Assembly (NCBI GenBank): GCA_015055605.1
Contig: SVHV01000004.1
Span: forward strand, 1 to 64,000
Direction: 5' to 3'
DNA: 64,000 nucleotides
DNA from: Clostridiales bacterium
GTDB lineage: Bacteria > Bacillota > Clostridia > Christensenellales > UBA1242
Shown: one piece after another, positions 63,179 to 64,000 of the stretch
Numbering within the stretch: the stretch's first letter is position 1
How the letters are laid out: each line of letters opens with the position of its first letter
Notes under the pieces: model-generated
What the model was told of the DNA's origin: nothing
The model's input: only the letters and a program-made list of their open reading frames with translations
Database searches by the model: none
Made by a program: the position numbers and the translations under genes

Positions 63179-64000
63179 ATGAGTTGGGATAGTATATGGA
63201 ATACAATTAAAACATTCTTTACTGATAATCTTTGGGATGTTATATTGTTCTTTGCATCAATATTTATTGGATTAGTAGTAGTAAAGATTATATTGAATGT
63301 TGTAAGAAGAATGCTTTCTAATACAAAGATGGAGAAGGTTACTCAGAGCTTTATTTTTAAGATAGTGAAGTTTGCCTTATATTTGTTCTTAATAATGGCT
63401 ATTCTCAGTATGATAGGAATATCTATGACTGGTATAGTTACTGCAATTAGTGCGTGTGTTCTTGCTGTAGGTATGGCATTACAAAATAATATTGCAAACC
63501 TTGCTAACGGTATAGTTATCGTTACTTCTAAGATTTTTAAAAAGGGCGACTTTGTTGAGGTTGATGGTGTTTCTGGTAGTGTAGAGGATATTAATTTCTT
63601 GTTTACTACAATTACAACAACAGACAATAAGAGGGTTACAATTCCTAATTCTGCAATAGTTGATGGTGCTATGACTAATTATGGTGCTAATCCTACTAGA
63701 AGAGTTGACTTTACTTTCTCTGTGGCTTATGAGAGTGATGTGGAGCTTGTTAAAAAGGTTATTTTAGATGTAATCAATAGTAACGGAAAGGTTAGAGTTT
63801 TAGATAAGACACCTTTCTGTAGATTAAAGAAACTTAATGCTAGTAGTTTAGATTTCTTCGCTCACTGTTGGGTAGATGCAGAGGATTACTGGGATGTTTA
63901 TTATTATGTTGTTGAGAATGTTTACAATGAATTTAAGAGAAACAAGATTTCTGTACCATTCAATCAATTAGAGGTAAGAGAGAGAAAAGATGAAGTTGTT
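63179..64000 (+). CDS. MscS-type mechanosensitive channel (partial)
   Basis: The gene runs off the right edge; 274 codons are present without a stop. Start ATG 63179 with AAAAGGAG 9 nt upstream. Transmembrane helices lie near 20-42 and 60-82; the pore helix TM3 follows as the Gly/Ala-rich ISACVLAVGMALQNNIANLANGIVIV; the beta-domain has GDFVEVDGVSGSVEDINFLFTTITTTDNKRVTIPNS. MscS releases osmolytes on hypo-osmotic shock. The C-terminal alpha/beta domain is present up to about VPFNQLEVRERKDEVV, so only the last few residues are missing. Confidence 0.93.
   Translation, partial: MSWDSIWNTIKTFFTDNLWDVILFFASIFIGLVVVKIILNVVRRMLSNTKMEKVTQSFIFKIVKFALYLFLIMAILSMIGISMTGIVTAISACVLAVGMALQNNIANLANGIVIVTSKIFKKGDFVEVDGVSGSVEDINFLFTTITTTDNKRVTIPNSAIVDGAMTNYGANPTRRVDFTFSVAYESDVELVKKVILDVINSNGKVRVLDKTPFCRLKKLNASSLDFFAHCWVDAEDYWDVYYYVVENVYNEFKRNKISVPFNQLEVRERKDEVV

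Overview
The window looks like a stretch of chromosome from an AT-rich, spore-forming member of the Bacillota, most likely an uncultured Clostridia lineage. The support is direct: spo0A, spoIIE and spoVG are present, gene order such as rpmE-prmC-prfA is of Firmicutes type, most starts carry AGGAG-like ribosome binding sites, sigma-A-type promoters (TTGACA-N17-TATAAT) recur, and U-rich hairpin terminators close most units. I cannot name genus or family without a search. I saw no CRISPR array, insertion sequence or tRNA gene.

Layout. 1-771: 3' end of a 23S rRNA gene, 5S rRNA and a double terminator. 0.9-5.5 kb: four kinase-like genes (three paralogues plus a more distant fourth) distantly resembling HipA. 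5.7-13.8 kb: a lipoprotein, spo0A, an acidic zinc-ribbon protein and a 1513-residue surface protein with Ig-like and GLUG repeats. 14-19.1 kb: housekeeping genes spoVG, murC, rpmE, prmC, prfA, trpS. 19.1-25.1 kb: an ArsR regulator, a cysteine-rich miniprotein, a DUF1846 protein, a signal peptidase with an LRR surface protein, and small membrane proteins. 25.5-28.2 kb: a probable surface (glyco)lipid operon of a GT8 glycosyltransferase and two acyltransferases. 28.2-33.4 kb: greA with a leader terminator, spoIIE and an unrecognised 534-residue protein. 33.5-43.2 kb: sbcCD, a DnaD/DnaC-type replication-restart pair, two RNA methyltransferases and a DHH phosphoesterase. 43.4-49 kb: a divergent pair of zinc-ribbon membrane paralogues, a Spo0A-like protein with a degenerate receiver, a membrane protein and a lipoprotein. 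49-53 kb: a peptidase S51 and pflA-pflB. 53-58.7 kb: an accessory stretch with a P-loop kinase, a protein-kinase-like protein, a reverse transcriptase with its own upstream structured RNA, a ferritin-like protein, a CYTH protein and an unknown. 58.8-64 kb: a D,D-carboxypeptidase, a GNAT protein, a CPBP membrane protein, an epimerase and the start of an MscS channel.

The most interesting unit is the reverse transcriptase at 54426-55640. A strong promoter starts a roughly 131-nt RNA whose two ends are exactly complementary over 10 bp and which runs directly into the RT start. That is the layout of retrons and of ncRNA-coupled defence RTs, but the RT lacks the retron NAxxH and VTG signatures, so it may be an undescribed RT-ncRNA system. 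Next in interest are the tandem kinase-like paralogues at the start of the window, the degenerate Spo0A paralogue, and several 5'-leader or intergenic RNA structures.
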